From contig JUEO01000011.1 of assembly GCA_000817115.1 (NCBI GenBank), forward strand, positions 1-36,353: a stretch of DNA of 36,353 nt, read 5' to 3'. Source of the stretch: a marine actinobacterium MedAcidi-G2B. Lineage in GTDB: Bacteria > Actinomycetota > Acidimicrobiia > Acidimicrobiales > MedAcidi-G1. The notes beneath the pieces were generated by a model. That model did not search any database and was not told where the DNA came from. It saw only the letters and a list, made by a program, of their open reading frames with translations. This document shows positions 8,573-17,213 of the stretch, one piece after another. The number at the start of each line of letters is the position of its first letter. Positions within the stretch are counted from its first letter, which is position 1. The position numbers and the translations under genes are program-made.

Positions 8573-9727
8573 TCATAGCAGAGTGGTGTCAGTCTCTAGT
8601 TCTAAAGCTAGACGTCCCGTTAATTCGTATATGCGTTGTGCCACCATGGCATGAGTGGAAGCTACTTGTCCATCGCGTACAAATTTTTGGAGAGGTTCTC
8701 GAAGATATATAGCTGTTCCGCCGGCTTCACGTCCAAGTTGAACAAGAGCGTCACTGCATCTTTGAGCCGCATCACAAGCTGCGAGTCGAATGCTCCTGCG
8801 ATCTTCTATTGTCAACGAGTCGCCTTCTATGGCTCTTTCCCATGCAGTTCCGAGAGTGTCTAATAAAAAAGATCGAGAAGATCGAGCGGTTGCTTCGGCA
8901 ACAGATAGGACTGTTTGCCCAGAAGCGCGTTCTGCGAGAGTGCGACTTGATCCTTGTGGTTTTTTTAAAGTAGCGATTTCTTTAAATCTTGAAACAGCTC
9001 CATCTAATAAACCAATAGCAACCGCAGCGACCCCGGCAGCTAAAACTCCGTAGAAAGGAAAGCGCCATTGAGGTCCATCAAGACGAGGGTTAGCGTCAGT
9101 TATTTGAACCCACCGACCTTCAGGAACGAAAGCTTCTGTGGTGCAATAATCGGTTGAACCTGATCCAGCAAGACCAGTTACGTGCCAATTGTCAAGAAAT
9201 TCAATGTCATCAGGATCCATAAAAACAAAAGGAGCGAATAATCCATCGTCACGTTTAATCGGTTTCTCATCTTTACCTAAAATTCGAGTCCCACCTCCAA
9301 TCCAGGTGCAGTGTTGAGATCCAGAACCCCATTCCCAAGTCCCGGTTACCGATAAGCCACCATCTACAACTTTTGCTTTACCAACTGGAGCCGCAAACCC
9401 CCCAGTGCAAGAGTTGCTAGGACCGTATATCAATTCACCATATTCCTCAGGTAAAAACCCCGCTAAAAGCGAAGTCGTGCCAGCGATCATGACACACCAC
9501 CCCGCGGCACCATCATGGCGCGCTACTTCAGCGATAGAGGCAATAGCAGTTTCAACATCAACTTCTGGCCCCCCAAAACTTGATGGAACAAATAGACGGA
9601 AAAGGCCGGCATTTTGAAGATCAGAAACAACGTCTTTAGGTAATCGCCGTTGTGTTTCAATGGCTTCTGCTCGGTCCGATAGGGAAGGACCTAAGGAACG
9701 AGCGTTAGCGAGGACATCAATATTCAT
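8573..9727 (-). CDS. Acyl-CoA dehydrogenase-fold flavoprotein (type-2 C-terminal domain; possible flavin monooxygenase)
   Basis: 384 residues. The N-terminus has the helical acyl-CoA dehydrogenase start (RRLPKDVVSDLQNAGLFRLF, FGGPEVD), the middle has VTGTWEWGSGSQHCTWIGGG, and the C-terminal half matches the type-2 C-terminal domain. It lacks the catalytic Glu motif of classic acyl-CoA dehydrogenases. This layout is shared with group D two-component flavin monooxygenases (HsaA/HpaB-like), so the enzyme may hydroxylate rather than dehydrogenate. First gene of the operon running down to 6177. A reductase partner could be the nitroreductase, which is inference. The region between it and the divergent lipoprotein (9728-9805) is short and AT-rich and should hold both promoters. 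Confidence 0.82.
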   Translation of the reverse strand: MNIDVLANARSLGPSLSDRAEAIETQRRLPKDVVSDLQNAGLFRLFVPSSFGGPEVDVETAIASIAEVARHDGAAGWCVMIAGTTSLLAGFLPEEYGELIYGPSNSCTGGFAAPVGKAKVVDGGLSVTGTWEWGSGSQHCTWIGGGTRILGKDEKPIKRDDGLFAPFVFMDPDDIEFLDNWHVTGLAGSGSTDYCTTEAFVPEGRWVQITDANPRLDGPQWRFPFYGVLAAGVAAVAIGLLDGAVSRFKEIATLKKPQGSSRTLAERASGQTVLSVAEATARSSRSFLLDTLGTAWERAIEGDSLTIEDRRSIRLAACDAAQRCSDALVQLGREAGGTAIYLREPLQKFVRDGQVASTHAMVAQRIYELTGRLALELETDTTLL

Positions 9728-9805
9728 ATATGCAAACTAGATGAAGACTTTATATTCAGCCAATAGCGGAGTTGATTTAAAAATTAGAGCATGTAATCAT
9801 TGGGC

Positions 9806-10222
9806 ATGAAAAAAATTTGTGCTCTACTGATCGTTCTTTTATTTGCTTCCGGATGTTCTCAAAATAATGTCTTTGCATTAAAAGTTGGCCAATGTTTTGA
9901 CCGCTCTGTTATAGGGGAAGAAGTCTCCAATATTGACCTTGTTGATTGTGACGAACGACATTTAAATGAGATTTATGCAGTAGCTGAACTCCCTGACGGA
10001 GATTTCCCATTGGTATTTATTGCCGAAGATTCTGCGGAACTTTGCTATAACGCATTTGAACCCTTTGTCGGTGAAGCATATGAGTACTCAATTTATGAAG
10101 TTGGTTTCTTGCACCCCACGAAAGAAACTTGGGACAAAGTCGATGACCGAGAAGTTGTTTGTTATCTCTATGACATGACTGGTCAAATGAAGACGGGTAC
10201 GGCAGCGAACTCCGGTCTTTAG
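9806..10222 (+). CDS. Small lipoprotein with Septum_form-like domain
   Basis: I start at the ATG at 9806 (MKKICALLIVLLFASGC), giving 138 residues; a TTG two codons upstream is unlikely to be used. The lipobox ends FASGC, so the mature protein would be lipid-anchored at residue 17. The mature part has VGQCFD, then LVDCDERHLNEIYAV and a later DDREVVCYLYD. This is the pattern of the actinobacterial Septum_form domain, with a conserved VGDCF-like start, VDC...H..E and paired cysteines. Despite the domain name, its function is mostly undefined. It stands alone, divergent from the oxidoreductase operon and ending 10 bp from the convergent FAD oxidase. Confidence 0.8.
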   Translation: MKKICALLIVLLFASGCSQNNVFALKVGQCFDRSVIGEEVSNIDLVDCDERHLNEIYAVAELPDGDFPLVFIAEDSAELCYNAFEPFVGEAYEYSIYEVGFLHPTKETWDKVDDREVVCYLYDMTGQMKTGTAANSGL

Positions 10223-10232
10223 GGGATCTGGA

Positions 10233-11609
10233 TTATTTTCTTAGGCTCTCTATAAGTCGGCCTCGCCAAGTGAGTTCTCCAGTGCGAACCTCAGCATTAT
10301 CTGCAGAAACTGCTAACTGCAGGCCAGCGTTCAACATGAACCAGCGGAACGGTTCAGGAGCCCAGCGGCGTGAACGATGTCCAACGATTGGAAGATCGGT
10401 TCGTTCTGTTTCTTGTCCAAGTATTAATTCAGCCAAGGTTTGACCCGCTAATTTTGAAGTAGCTACTCCATCACCAACGTAACCACCAGCAGAAGCCAGA
10501 CCGGAGGATTGATCAAAGAGGACTGACGGCCACCAATCGCGTGCAATGCCTAAAGGCCCACCCCACCGGTGAGTGATTTCAATATTGGAAAGCACTGGAA
10601 ATAGATCTTTCAAAGTGGCGATATTTGTTTCGTGCACGCTGGATAGTTGTTCAGTATTTGAATCCAATTTGGATCGAAAAACATATGGTGCCCCGCGACC
10701 ACCGAAAGCTATTCTCCCATCTGCTGTGCGTTGCCCATATATGGTCATGAGTCGAGCGTCGCTAAATGTTGGGCGGTCTGAAAGTCCGATTTCGTCCCAT
10801 GTTTTTTCAGAAATAGGTTCGGTCGCAAACATGAGGGAATATATGGGAGCTACCGCTCTTCGATGCCCACGTATCTGCCCGGTATACCCCTCTGTGGCTC
10901 TAACAATGACTTCTGCGTATAAAGAACCTTTATCTGTAACAACCTTTCCCGAGCGAATCGCCAAGCAAGAAGTTTCCTCATAAATAGTTACTCCCCGACG
11001 TTCACACGCATCGGCAAGCCCTCGAACGAGACGAGTTGGATGCAAAGCAGCTACAGGAGCAAGGAACCGGCCGCCAAGAACATTGGTCGCGTTTCCAAGT
11101 GAACGAGCTTCATCTGGACCGAGGAAACAAACTTCTTCTTCAGTTAAGCCAAGTTTTTGTCGAGCAGTAACAGCAGAACGAATTCGATCAAGTTGCCCTT
11201 TATTACGGGCCCAAGCTATTGAGCCACCTTTCGCATAGTGGCAATCAATGTTTTCATCGTTTGCTATCCGTCCGATATCGTCAACAGCTTTATAGAGGGC
11301 ACGCATTTGTCGTAACGCTGCATCCGTTGAAGAAGCTTTAGCGATATCCATTGGGCTGACACCAAATTCTCCTAATGCCCACCCACCATTTCGCCCTGAA
11401 GCACCAAATCCAGCAATGTCTTTTTCTACTACTGCTATTCGCAAAGATGCATCAAGACAACTTAAATGCCAAGCGGTCCATAGCCCCGTAAAGCCACCAC
11501 CAATAATTGCTATATCAACATTTCTGTCCCCAGGTAAAGGTAAACGAGGTGTCAGATCTCCGGAAAAAGTATCATGCCAAAATGAGAGTTTTCGATAGTC
11601 TTCGCTCAT
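10233..11609 (-). CDS. FAD-dependent amine oxidoreductase, PuuB/DAO family (copy 2)
   Basis: 458 residues. The start LSFWHDTFSGDLTPRLPLPG is typical of gamma-glutamylputrescine oxidase-like proteins. It is followed by the FAD-binding motif IAIIGGGFTGLWTAW, the second FAD motif RNGGWALGEFG, and a C-terminal GGYVGDGVATSKLAG. The family oxidises primary or secondary amines or amino acids, giving an aldehyde or imine and H2O2. It lies 9 bp after its paralogue on the same strand, and the pair is divergent from a polyamine importer. That supports polyamine or N-substituted amine oxidation. No glutamate-putrescine ligase (PuuA) is in the window, so a true Puu pathway is not shown. Confidence 0.85.
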   Translation of the reverse strand: MSEDYRKLSFWHDTFSGDLTPRLPLPGDRNVDIAIIGGGFTGLWTAWHLSCLDASLRIAVVEKDIAGFGASGRNGGWALGEFGVSPMDIAKASSTDAALRQMRALYKAVDDIGRIANDENIDCHYAKGGSIAWARNKGQLDRIRSAVTARQKLGLTEEEVCFLGPDEARSLGNATNVLGGRFLAPVAALHPTRLVRGLADACERRGVTIYEETSCLAIRSGKVVTDKGSLYAEVIVRATEGYTGQIRGHRRAVAPIYSLMFATEPISEKTWDEIGLSDRPTFSDARLMTIYGQRTADGRIAFGGRGAPYVFRSKLDSNTEQLSSVHETNIATLKDLFPVLSNIEITHRWGGPLGIARDWWPSVLFDQSSGLASAGGYVGDGVATSKLAGQTLAELILGQETERTDLPIVGHRSRRWAPEPFRWFMLNAGLQLAVSADNAEVRTGELTWRGRLIESLRK

Positions 11610-11618
11610 AAGTAAATC

Positions 11619-13010
11619 CTAACTGTCGAACCCAATCCCAAATCGGTCAAGCAGCTTAAGCCACAATCCGCGACGGCCTTCATTGCGATCTGAACGTTTC
11701 ATCATTGAACTAGTTATTTGAACACCTAACCATCGGAAAGGTTCGGGAGGAAACGGGAAAGGCTGTTTTCTCACCATTTCTAATTCAGTACGTTCAGTGT
11801 CAATTCCATCAACAAGATCTAAAGCGACTTGAGCCCCAAACCTGCTGGCGCCAACCCCTAAACCGGTATATCCAACAGCCCAGGCCACTTGCCCTTGGTG
11901 ACTTGACCCCCATGTACAAGAGAATCGAGTAGTGGTACCAATCGGTCCGCTCCATTTATGCGTAAAAGAAAGCCCCTCTAATTGAGGGAAAGTCTCAAAA
12001 AAATGCTCTGCCAACATGCTGAAGGTTTGATCATTATTTTCAACTTCGGAACCCATGCGATTCCCAAAATAGTAGTGAGCGTCATAACCCCCCCAAAGAA
12101 CACGGTTACTTTTCGTTAGGCGATAGTAATGAAATTGGTTTCCGCTATCGCCAACTCCCTGACGGTTAGACCAGTTCAAGGACTGCAATTGAGAACTTGA
12201 AAGAGGTTCAGAAACAAGAACATGGTCATATACCGGAATTACGTAACGACGTATTTTCTTTAGAACGGGGTTAAAAGCGTTAGTAGCAATCACAACTCGA
12301 TCAGCAGAGACCTGCCCATTTTGTGTAGAAACCACTATTTTGTTTCCAGATTTTGTTAAGTCGACAACTGGGGACTTCTCAAAGATTGCCACTCCTAGCG
12401 AAGTCACCGTATCTTGCAACCCTCTAACTAGCTTCCCTGGATCAAGCATTAGGGCACCATCTCGATTCCAAAGTCCCGCAAGATAAGTAGGTGAATTTAC
12501 TTGTTCCTTAACAGCATTCGAATCAAGAAACTGAATATCTTCTCCAAAACTCTTAGCAAGATTGGTGCTTTCAAGTAATTGTTCTACCTGCCATTGCTCG
12601 GTAGCGACATTTATTTCACCAGTCTTTTCAACATCACAGCCAATATTGTGTCTTTCAGTAGTTTCAATGATTCCGTTGAGGTTTTCTCGACCGAGCCGCA
12701 CCAAAGTAGGCATTTCTTCTGGCCAGTGAGAAACACCGTTTTCTAGGCCATGAGTAAGCGACGCGTCACAAAATCCGCCGTTTCGACTGGAAGCCCCGTA
12801 ACCAACAGTCTCTGATTCAAGAATGACGATTCTGCGACCTGGATTTGCTTCGCTAGCAAGTAAAGCGGTCCATAACCCAGTAAAGCCGCCCCCAATAATC
12901 ACTAGATCAGTTTCCTTACTTCCAGTCAGGGCAAAAGGCTCTTCTGTTGTGCTGTCAAGTTGATCAACCCAAAAAACAGCCTGTTTCGTTTTGGCGAGTG
13001 ATGGGTGCAT
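11619..13010 (-). CDS. FAD-dependent amine oxidoreductase, PuuB/DAO family (copy 1)
   Basis: 463 residues with the same plan as the downstream copy: VFWVDQLDSTTEEPF, the FAD motif LVIIGGGFTGLWTAL, the second FAD motif SRNGGFCDASLTHG, and the C-terminal VAWAVGYTGLGVGAS, then PEPFRWLGVQ. The two genes are paralogues that share architecture from end to end but differ through most of the sequence, so they probably have different amine substrates. It is the first gene of the pair and faces potA across a 146-bp divergent gap, so regulation may be shared with the importer. A sarcosine/dimethylglycine-type oxidase is a less likely alternative. Confidence 0.85.
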   Translation of the reverse strand: MHPSLAKTKQAVFWVDQLDSTTEEPFALTGSKETDLVIIGGGFTGLWTALLASEANPGRRIVILESETVGYGASSRNGGFCDASLTHGLENGVSHWPEEMPTLVRLGRENLNGIIETTERHNIGCDVEKTGEINVATEQWQVEQLLESTNLAKSFGEDIQFLDSNAVKEQVNSPTYLAGLWNRDGALMLDPGKLVRGLQDTVTSLGVAIFEKSPVVDLTKSGNKIVVSTQNGQVSADRVVIATNAFNPVLKKIRRYVIPVYDHVLVSEPLSSSQLQSLNWSNRQGVGDSGNQFHYYRLTKSNRVLWGGYDAHYYFGNRMGSEVENNDQTFSMLAEHFFETFPQLEGLSFTHKWSGPIGTTTRFSCTWGSSHQGQVAWAVGYTGLGVGASRFGAQVALDLVDGIDTERTELEMVRKQPFPFPPEPFRWLGVQITSSMMKRSDRNEGRRGLWLKLLDRFGIGFDS

Positions 13011-13156
13011 TGTTATTCCTGATTCAAAGACTTGTTGCTAAAAAGATAGCGGATTAATTAATAGACCGTACCAGTCTTAGGAGTGGCAACTTAGCTGCGA
13101 AATAACTAGTGTGACCATAGTTACATTGTCTCTTTAAAAGAGTTAAGTGGTCAAAA
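13011..13156. promoter_or_regulatory. Divergent control region between amine oxidases and potABCD
   Basis: This 146-bp gap must carry promoters for both the minus-strand oxidase pair and the plus-strand potABC genes. It contains the AT palindrome ATTAATTAAT at about 13053-13062 and the inverted repeat CTCTT-TAA-AAGAG at about 13131-13143, just before potA. Either could be an operator, but no regulator gene is nearby and both are short. I do not see a convincing -35/-10 pair. Confidence 0.35.
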
Positions 13157-14224
13157 ATGAATCATTCCTCGTCAGCGGTTGAACTAAAAAATGTAGTTAA
13201 AAAATTTGATGAAGTCACCGCTGTTGATGACATAGATCTGACTATTGGAGATGGAGAATTCTTTTCTCTGTTAGGTCCATCTGGCTGTGGGAAAACAACG
13301 ACGCTGCGGATGATCGCAGGGCTTGAATTACCAACAGCAGGTTCTGTGCTAATTCATGGAGAAGAGATGGGCTTAAAACCACCGAATAAGCGTCCAGTAA
13401 ATACTGTCTTCCAAAATTATGCGCTTTTTCCGCATATGACTGTTGCAGGAAACATTGAATTTGGTTTACAAATGCAAAAAGTTCCAAAGGAAGAACGAAG
13501 TGAACTTATCGAATGGGCGATAAACCTTGTTGAGATGGATGGGCTTTCACACCGTAAGCCAACACAACTTTCTGGTGGGCAACAGCAACGAGTAGCGCTT
13601 GCTCGAGCGTTAGTGAATCGGCCAGAAGTTCTCCTCCTCGACGAACCTCTCGGAGCACTTGACCTCAAACTTCGACAGCAAATGCAGATAGAACTCAAAA
13701 ACCTTCAACGTGAAGTAGGCATTACTTTCATTTATGTAACTCACGACCAAGAAGAAGCAGTAACCATGAGTGACCGAATTGGGGTCATGCATGAAGGGAA
13801 ACTCCTACAAATAGGAACACCTGAAGACATTTATGAACGCCCAACGACAAGATTTGTTGCTGACTTTATTGGACGATCAAATTTTCTTGAAGCGACAGTA
13901 GCTTCTGAAAATGAAGTGGTTTTATCCAACGGAGATCGGCTACAACTCCAATCTGATCATGAAACAGGAGAGTCAGTAGCTATAACTGTCCGCCCAGAAC
14001 GTTTAACTATTCACAAAAAAAGAGAAAACTCAACTAATCAACATCAAATAGATGGAGTGGTTGACTCGGTTGTTTATTTAGGAAACGCAATCGTGTATTC
14101 AATCGCTATTGACTGGATGAAATTAGAAGTTAGATCTTCTGAAACATCGAACAGTCGGTACTCAATAGGTGACGAAGTCACCGTTTCATTTGATCCCAGC
14201 TACGTATCAGTAGTCTCCGGATAG
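13157..14224 (+). CDS. potA: Spermidine/putrescine ABC transporter ATPase PotA
   Basis: 355 residues. ABC domain with Walker A GPSGCGKTT (40-48), a Q-loop in FQNYALFPHMTV, signature LSGGQQQRVALARAL, Walker B LLLDEPLGALD, and the switch histidine in YVTHDQEEA. The C-terminal third is the TOBE-type domain of PotA/MalK-like ATPases. The protein drives import through PotB and PotC at the inner face of the membrane. It is followed after 7 bp by the permease gene. The family also includes ATPases for other substrates (iron, thiamine), but the PotD-type binding protein in the same cluster points to polyamines. Confidence 0.92.
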   Translation: MNHSSSAVELKNVVKKFDEVTAVDDIDLTIGDGEFFSLLGPSGCGKTTTLRMIAGLELPTAGSVLIHGEEMGLKPPNKRPVNTVFQNYALFPHMTVAGNIEFGLQMQKVPKEERSELIEWAINLVEMDGLSHRKPTQLSGGQQQRVALARALVNRPEVLLLDEPLGALDLKLRQQMQIELKNLQREVGITFIYVTHDQEEAVTMSDRIGVMHEGKLLQIGTPEDIYERPTTRFVADFIGRSNFLEATVASENEVVLSNGDRLQLQSDHETGESVAITVRPERLTIHKKRENSTNQHQIDGVVDSVVYLGNAIVYSIAIDWMKLEVRSSETSNSRYSIGDEVTVSFDPSYVSVVSG

Positions 14225-14231
14225 TCAGTTA

Positions 14232-15107
14232 ATGAAGAAAGTTTCTCCTCCCGGGTTAGAAAAACAAGCGATTAAAGCCAAAGCGCGTCAGGGATTTTTC
14301 ATCGGGCTTCCCTCAATCGCGTACCTTCTAATATTTTTTATAATCCCACTGGGCTATGTGATTGCTTATTCTTTCGCTACTCGAAGCCGATCAGGACGAA
14401 CAGAACTTCGCGACTGGAACGTTGATGCTTATATTCGTCTCGGTGAAGATGTAGTACAAGCTGTAGCCTGGCGCTCTCTTTGGATAGCAGTACTCACCAC
14501 AGTCATCTGTCTTCTTCTGGCTTACCCTTTAGCATTTTTTATTTCAACTCGACGGCCGGTTATCCGAAATTTACTACTAGTAGGAATCATGATTCCTTTC
14601 TGGTCAAATTTTTTGATTCGTACCTATGCATGGAGAGTCCTACTATCCAGCGATGGTTTATTCACAAAAGTTGTTGAAGGGCTAGGACTCGGAGATGGAC
14701 GAATACTGTTCACCAGACCGGCCGTAATTCTTGGCTTGGTTTACGGCTACCTACCGTTCATGGTGCTACCTCTTTATGCCTCTATTGATCGAATCAACTG
14801 GAGTCTCGTGGAAGGAGCACGTGACCTATATGCATCTGGATGGAAAGCTTTTCGTCGGATTGTTTGGCCGCTTTCAAGACCAGGCGTTGTTGCAGGCTCA
14901 ATTCTTGTTTTCGTTCCCAGCTTCGGAGCCTATGTAACTCCAGCGATACTCGGCGGAAATAAAGAAAGTTTGATGGGAAGCTACATAGTTGATCAATTTA
15001 TGGATGCTCGGAATGGGCCACTTGGATCTTCACTCTCGGTCCTGGTCCTTGGGGTCATGTTGATAGGAACAATGATTTATTTCCGACAAGGCGGTAGAAA
15101 CTTATGA
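14232..15107 (+). CDS. potB: Polyamine ABC transporter permease PotB
   Basis: 291 residues with about six membrane segments. The first (about 22-45) follows a basic N-terminus, and a periplasmic-side loop (RSRSGRTELRDWNVDAY) follows it. The EAA loop that docks on the ATPase is seen as EGARDLYASGWKAFRRIVWP. It shares a 4-bp ATGA overlap with the next permease, so the two subunits are probably made in equal amounts. The order ATPase-PotB-PotC-PotD is that of the classical potABCD operon. Confidence 0.92.
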   Translation: MKKVSPPGLEKQAIKAKARQGFFIGLPSIAYLLIFFIIPLGYVIAYSFATRSRSGRTELRDWNVDAYIRLGEDVVQAVAWRSLWIAVLTTVICLLLAYPLAFFISTRRPVIRNLLLVGIMIPFWSNFLIRTYAWRVLLSSDGLFTKVVEGLGLGDGRILFTRPAVILGLVYGYLPFMVLPLYASIDRINWSLVEGARDLYASGWKAFRRIVWPLSRPGVVAGSILVFVPSFGAYVTPAILGGNKESLMGSYIVDQFMDARNGPLGSSLSVLVLGVMLIGTMIYFRQGGRNL

Positions 15108-15961
15108 ACAAAGGAGCCGCTCTTTCAACAGCAGAACCCAAAGGTGCAAGCCGATGGGCCTTACGAATGCATTCACTACTTATTTATGTTTTCTTCTATG
15201 CACCAATAGTCGTTTTGGTTGTTTACTCTTTCAATGATGCTCAATTAGTCGGTGATTGGAGAGGGTTTAGCCTTGGTTGGTATGAAGCGTTTCTTGATAA
15301 TGACAACATTCAAGAATCCATCTGGATTTCAGTAAAAGTCTGTATCGCTTCAACGGTTATTTCAGTAGTTCTTGGGACGATGGCAGCATTGTCACTTGAA
15401 CGGTTCCGCTGGTGGGGTCAAAAAGCATTTGACGCTGTTCTCTATCTTCCAATTATTATTCCTGATGTCACAATGGCTGTAATGATGTTGGCCTTCTTTA
15501 ACGAAACATCGCAATTGCTTAATCTGATTCCCGGAGTGGACCTTTCTGCAGGTTTGGAAAAGCTTGTTTTTTCACATGTCGCTTTCAACATTTCCTTCGT
15601 TTCTGTTGTTGTACGTGCACGCTTAGCGAACCTTGATGCAACGATGGAAGAAGCAGCATCTGACCTCTACGCCAATCGTTGGCAAACTTTCCGACGTGTC
15701 ACGTTGCCGCAGATAATGCCTGGAATCATTGGAGGGGCGCTGCTAGCAATCACTTTGTCACTTGATGATGTGGTTGTTTCAAGTTTTGTTGCTTCGGTAG
15801 GAGGAACACCAATCTCGGTTTATGTATTTGGCTTGGCAAGAAAAGGGGTAACACCTCTTATCAATGCAGTTTCCGTTGTTATGCTCTCTGCTTCTATGCT
15901 GCTGATTTTAGCTTCGCTAGGCTTCCAACGGGCAACACAATTTGCAAGAGAAGAAAAGTAA
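15104..15961 (+). CDS. potC: Polyamine ABC transporter permease PotC
   Basis: 285 residues, about six membrane segments. The N-terminal YVFFYAPIVVLVVYSFNDA is the usual PotC/PotI start. The EAA motif is EEAASDLYANRWQTFRRVTL, and the family stretch LSLDDVVVSSFVA is also present. It forms the membrane channel with PotB. A 73-bp gap separates it from potD, which has its own very strong ribosome site, consistent with higher expression of the binding protein. Confidence 0.92.
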   Translation: MNKGAALSTAEPKGASRWALRMHSLLIYVFFYAPIVVLVVYSFNDAQLVGDWRGFSLGWYEAFLDNDNIQESIWISVKVCIASTVISVVLGTMAALSLERFRWWGQKAFDAVLYLPIIIPDVTMAVMMLAFFNETSQLLNLIPGVDLSAGLEKLVFSHVAFNISFVSVVVRARLANLDATMEEAASDLYANRWQTFRRVTLPQIMPGIIGGALLAITLSLDDVVVSSFVASVGGTPISVYVFGLARKGVTPLINAVSVVMLSASMLLILASLGFQRATQFAREEK

Positions 15962-16034
15962 AGCAGAACGAATTATGAGATGTAAGAAGTGACCAGATAG
16001 TGTTGGGCACAGAATATAGATAGGGGAGGAACCT

Positions 16035-17126
16035 ATGAAGAAATGGATAGCGCTGGTAGCTCTACTCGGAGTTTTCAGCATTATGACCGCAGCTTGCGGT
16101 AGTGACGACGAAACGTCCTCGTTTAAACAGTGTGAAGCTGGAGAAACAGATGGCGATTTGGCGTTTTATAACTGGACCGAATATATGGATCCAGATCTCA
16201 TCACTGCATTCCAAGACGAATACGGTGTGACAGTAACTGAAGACTTTTACCCATCGAATGAAGAGATGGTGGCCAAAGTACAAGTAGGAAACTCCGGTTA
16301 TGACATGGTAGTTCCCTCGGACTACATGGTCTCAATCCTTATTGAAGAAGGGCTAATTCAACCAGTTCAAGATGCTGCTGTTCCAAATAAAGGAAATGTC
16401 GATGCACTATTCGCTAACCCACCTTACGATCCGGGTGCAGAATATAGTGCTGCATATCAATGGGGAACCACTGGTATAGGCATTGACATTGGAGTCACTG
16501 GAGCAGATATTCCTCACACATGGGGGCTTCTCTTTGATGCAGACCTTGCAGAACAATATGGGCTTTCTGGAAAAATCAGCTTGCTGGACGATCCACGGGA
16601 AACTATGGGTGCAGCTCTGAAATATTTGGGCTATTCACTCAACTCCACAAGCGATGATGAATTAGCAGAAGCTGAAGCAGTCATTAAAGATGCAGTTAGC
16701 CGTGTAGCCGCTTTTGATTCAGATCAATACAGCGAACTCGTTGTTTCCGGTGAAACAATTGTTGGACACGGATACAGCGGTAACTTCCTGTGGGACTTTG
16801 AAGAAGGTGAAAGCGAATACGACTATTTTGTACCTGAAGAAGGTGGAACAGTCTGGGTAGATAACATGGCGGTAGTTTCAGATGCACCACATCCTTGCAC
16901 CGCTTTTGCATTCATGAATTTCTTGCTTGACGCAGAAAATGGTGCACAACTAACCAACTTCAACTGGTATGCAAGCCCTAATGGCGCTGCCTTACCATTT
17001 ATCGATCAAGAAGTTCTTGATAATCCGATCATTTACCCACCGGATCAATCAAAACTTGAATACATCGCAGACACAGGAGATTTTGAAATCAACTTCACTG
17101 ACGCTCTTACTAGAGCACGAAGCTGA
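16035..17126 (+). CDS. potD: Polyamine-binding lipoprotein PotD
   Basis: 363 residues. The signal peptide ends in a lipobox MTAAC with C21, so the protein is tethered outside the membrane. The mature start LAFYNWTEYMDPDLITAF and FYPSNEEMVAKVQVG plus GYDMVVPSDYMV are hallmarks of spermidine/putrescine-binding proteins. Polyamine selectivity normally rests on acidic and aromatic pocket residues; these appear present (for example ADTGDFE near the end) but were not modelled. A strong GGGGAGGA ribosome site lies at 16023-16030, 4 bp before the ATG. The gene is followed by a UUCG hairpin. Confidence 0.92.
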   Translation: MKKWIALVALLGVFSIMTAACGSDDETSSFKQCEAGETDGDLAFYNWTEYMDPDLITAFQDEYGVTVTEDFYPSNEEMVAKVQVGNSGYDMVVPSDYMVSILIEEGLIQPVQDAAVPNKGNVDALFANPPYDPGAEYSAAYQWGTTGIGIDIGVTGADIPHTWGLLFDADLAEQYGLSGKISLLDDPRETMGAALKYLGYSLNSTSDDELAEAEAVIKDAVSRVAAFDSDQYSELVVSGETIVGHGYSGNFLWDFEEGESEYDYFVPEEGGTVWVDNMAVVSDAPHPCTAFAFMNFLLDAENGAQLTNFNWYASPNGAALPFIDQEVLDNPIIYPPDQSKLEYIADTGDFEINFTDALTRARS

Positions 17127-17149
17127 TTTAACTATCCTCCCAGGTTTTA

Positions 17150-17177
17150 TCGGCCCTCACCTTCGGGTGAGGGCCGA
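17150..17177 (+). terminator. Strong cUUCGg hairpin after potD
   Basis: A perfect 12-bp stem (TCGGCCCTCACC paired with GGTGAGGGCCGA) is closed by a C(UUCG)G tetraloop, among the most stable RNA loops. It begins 23 bp after the potD stop codon and ends 36 bp before the next gene on the same strand. There is no T-run after it on the plus strand, so it is not a textbook intrinsic terminator. It may protect the potD 3' end or reduce read-through into the aminotransferase. Confidence 0.6.
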
Positions 17178-17213
17178 AACCTAGGTGATAATTCGAAAGA
17201 AGTTTGAAGAGCA

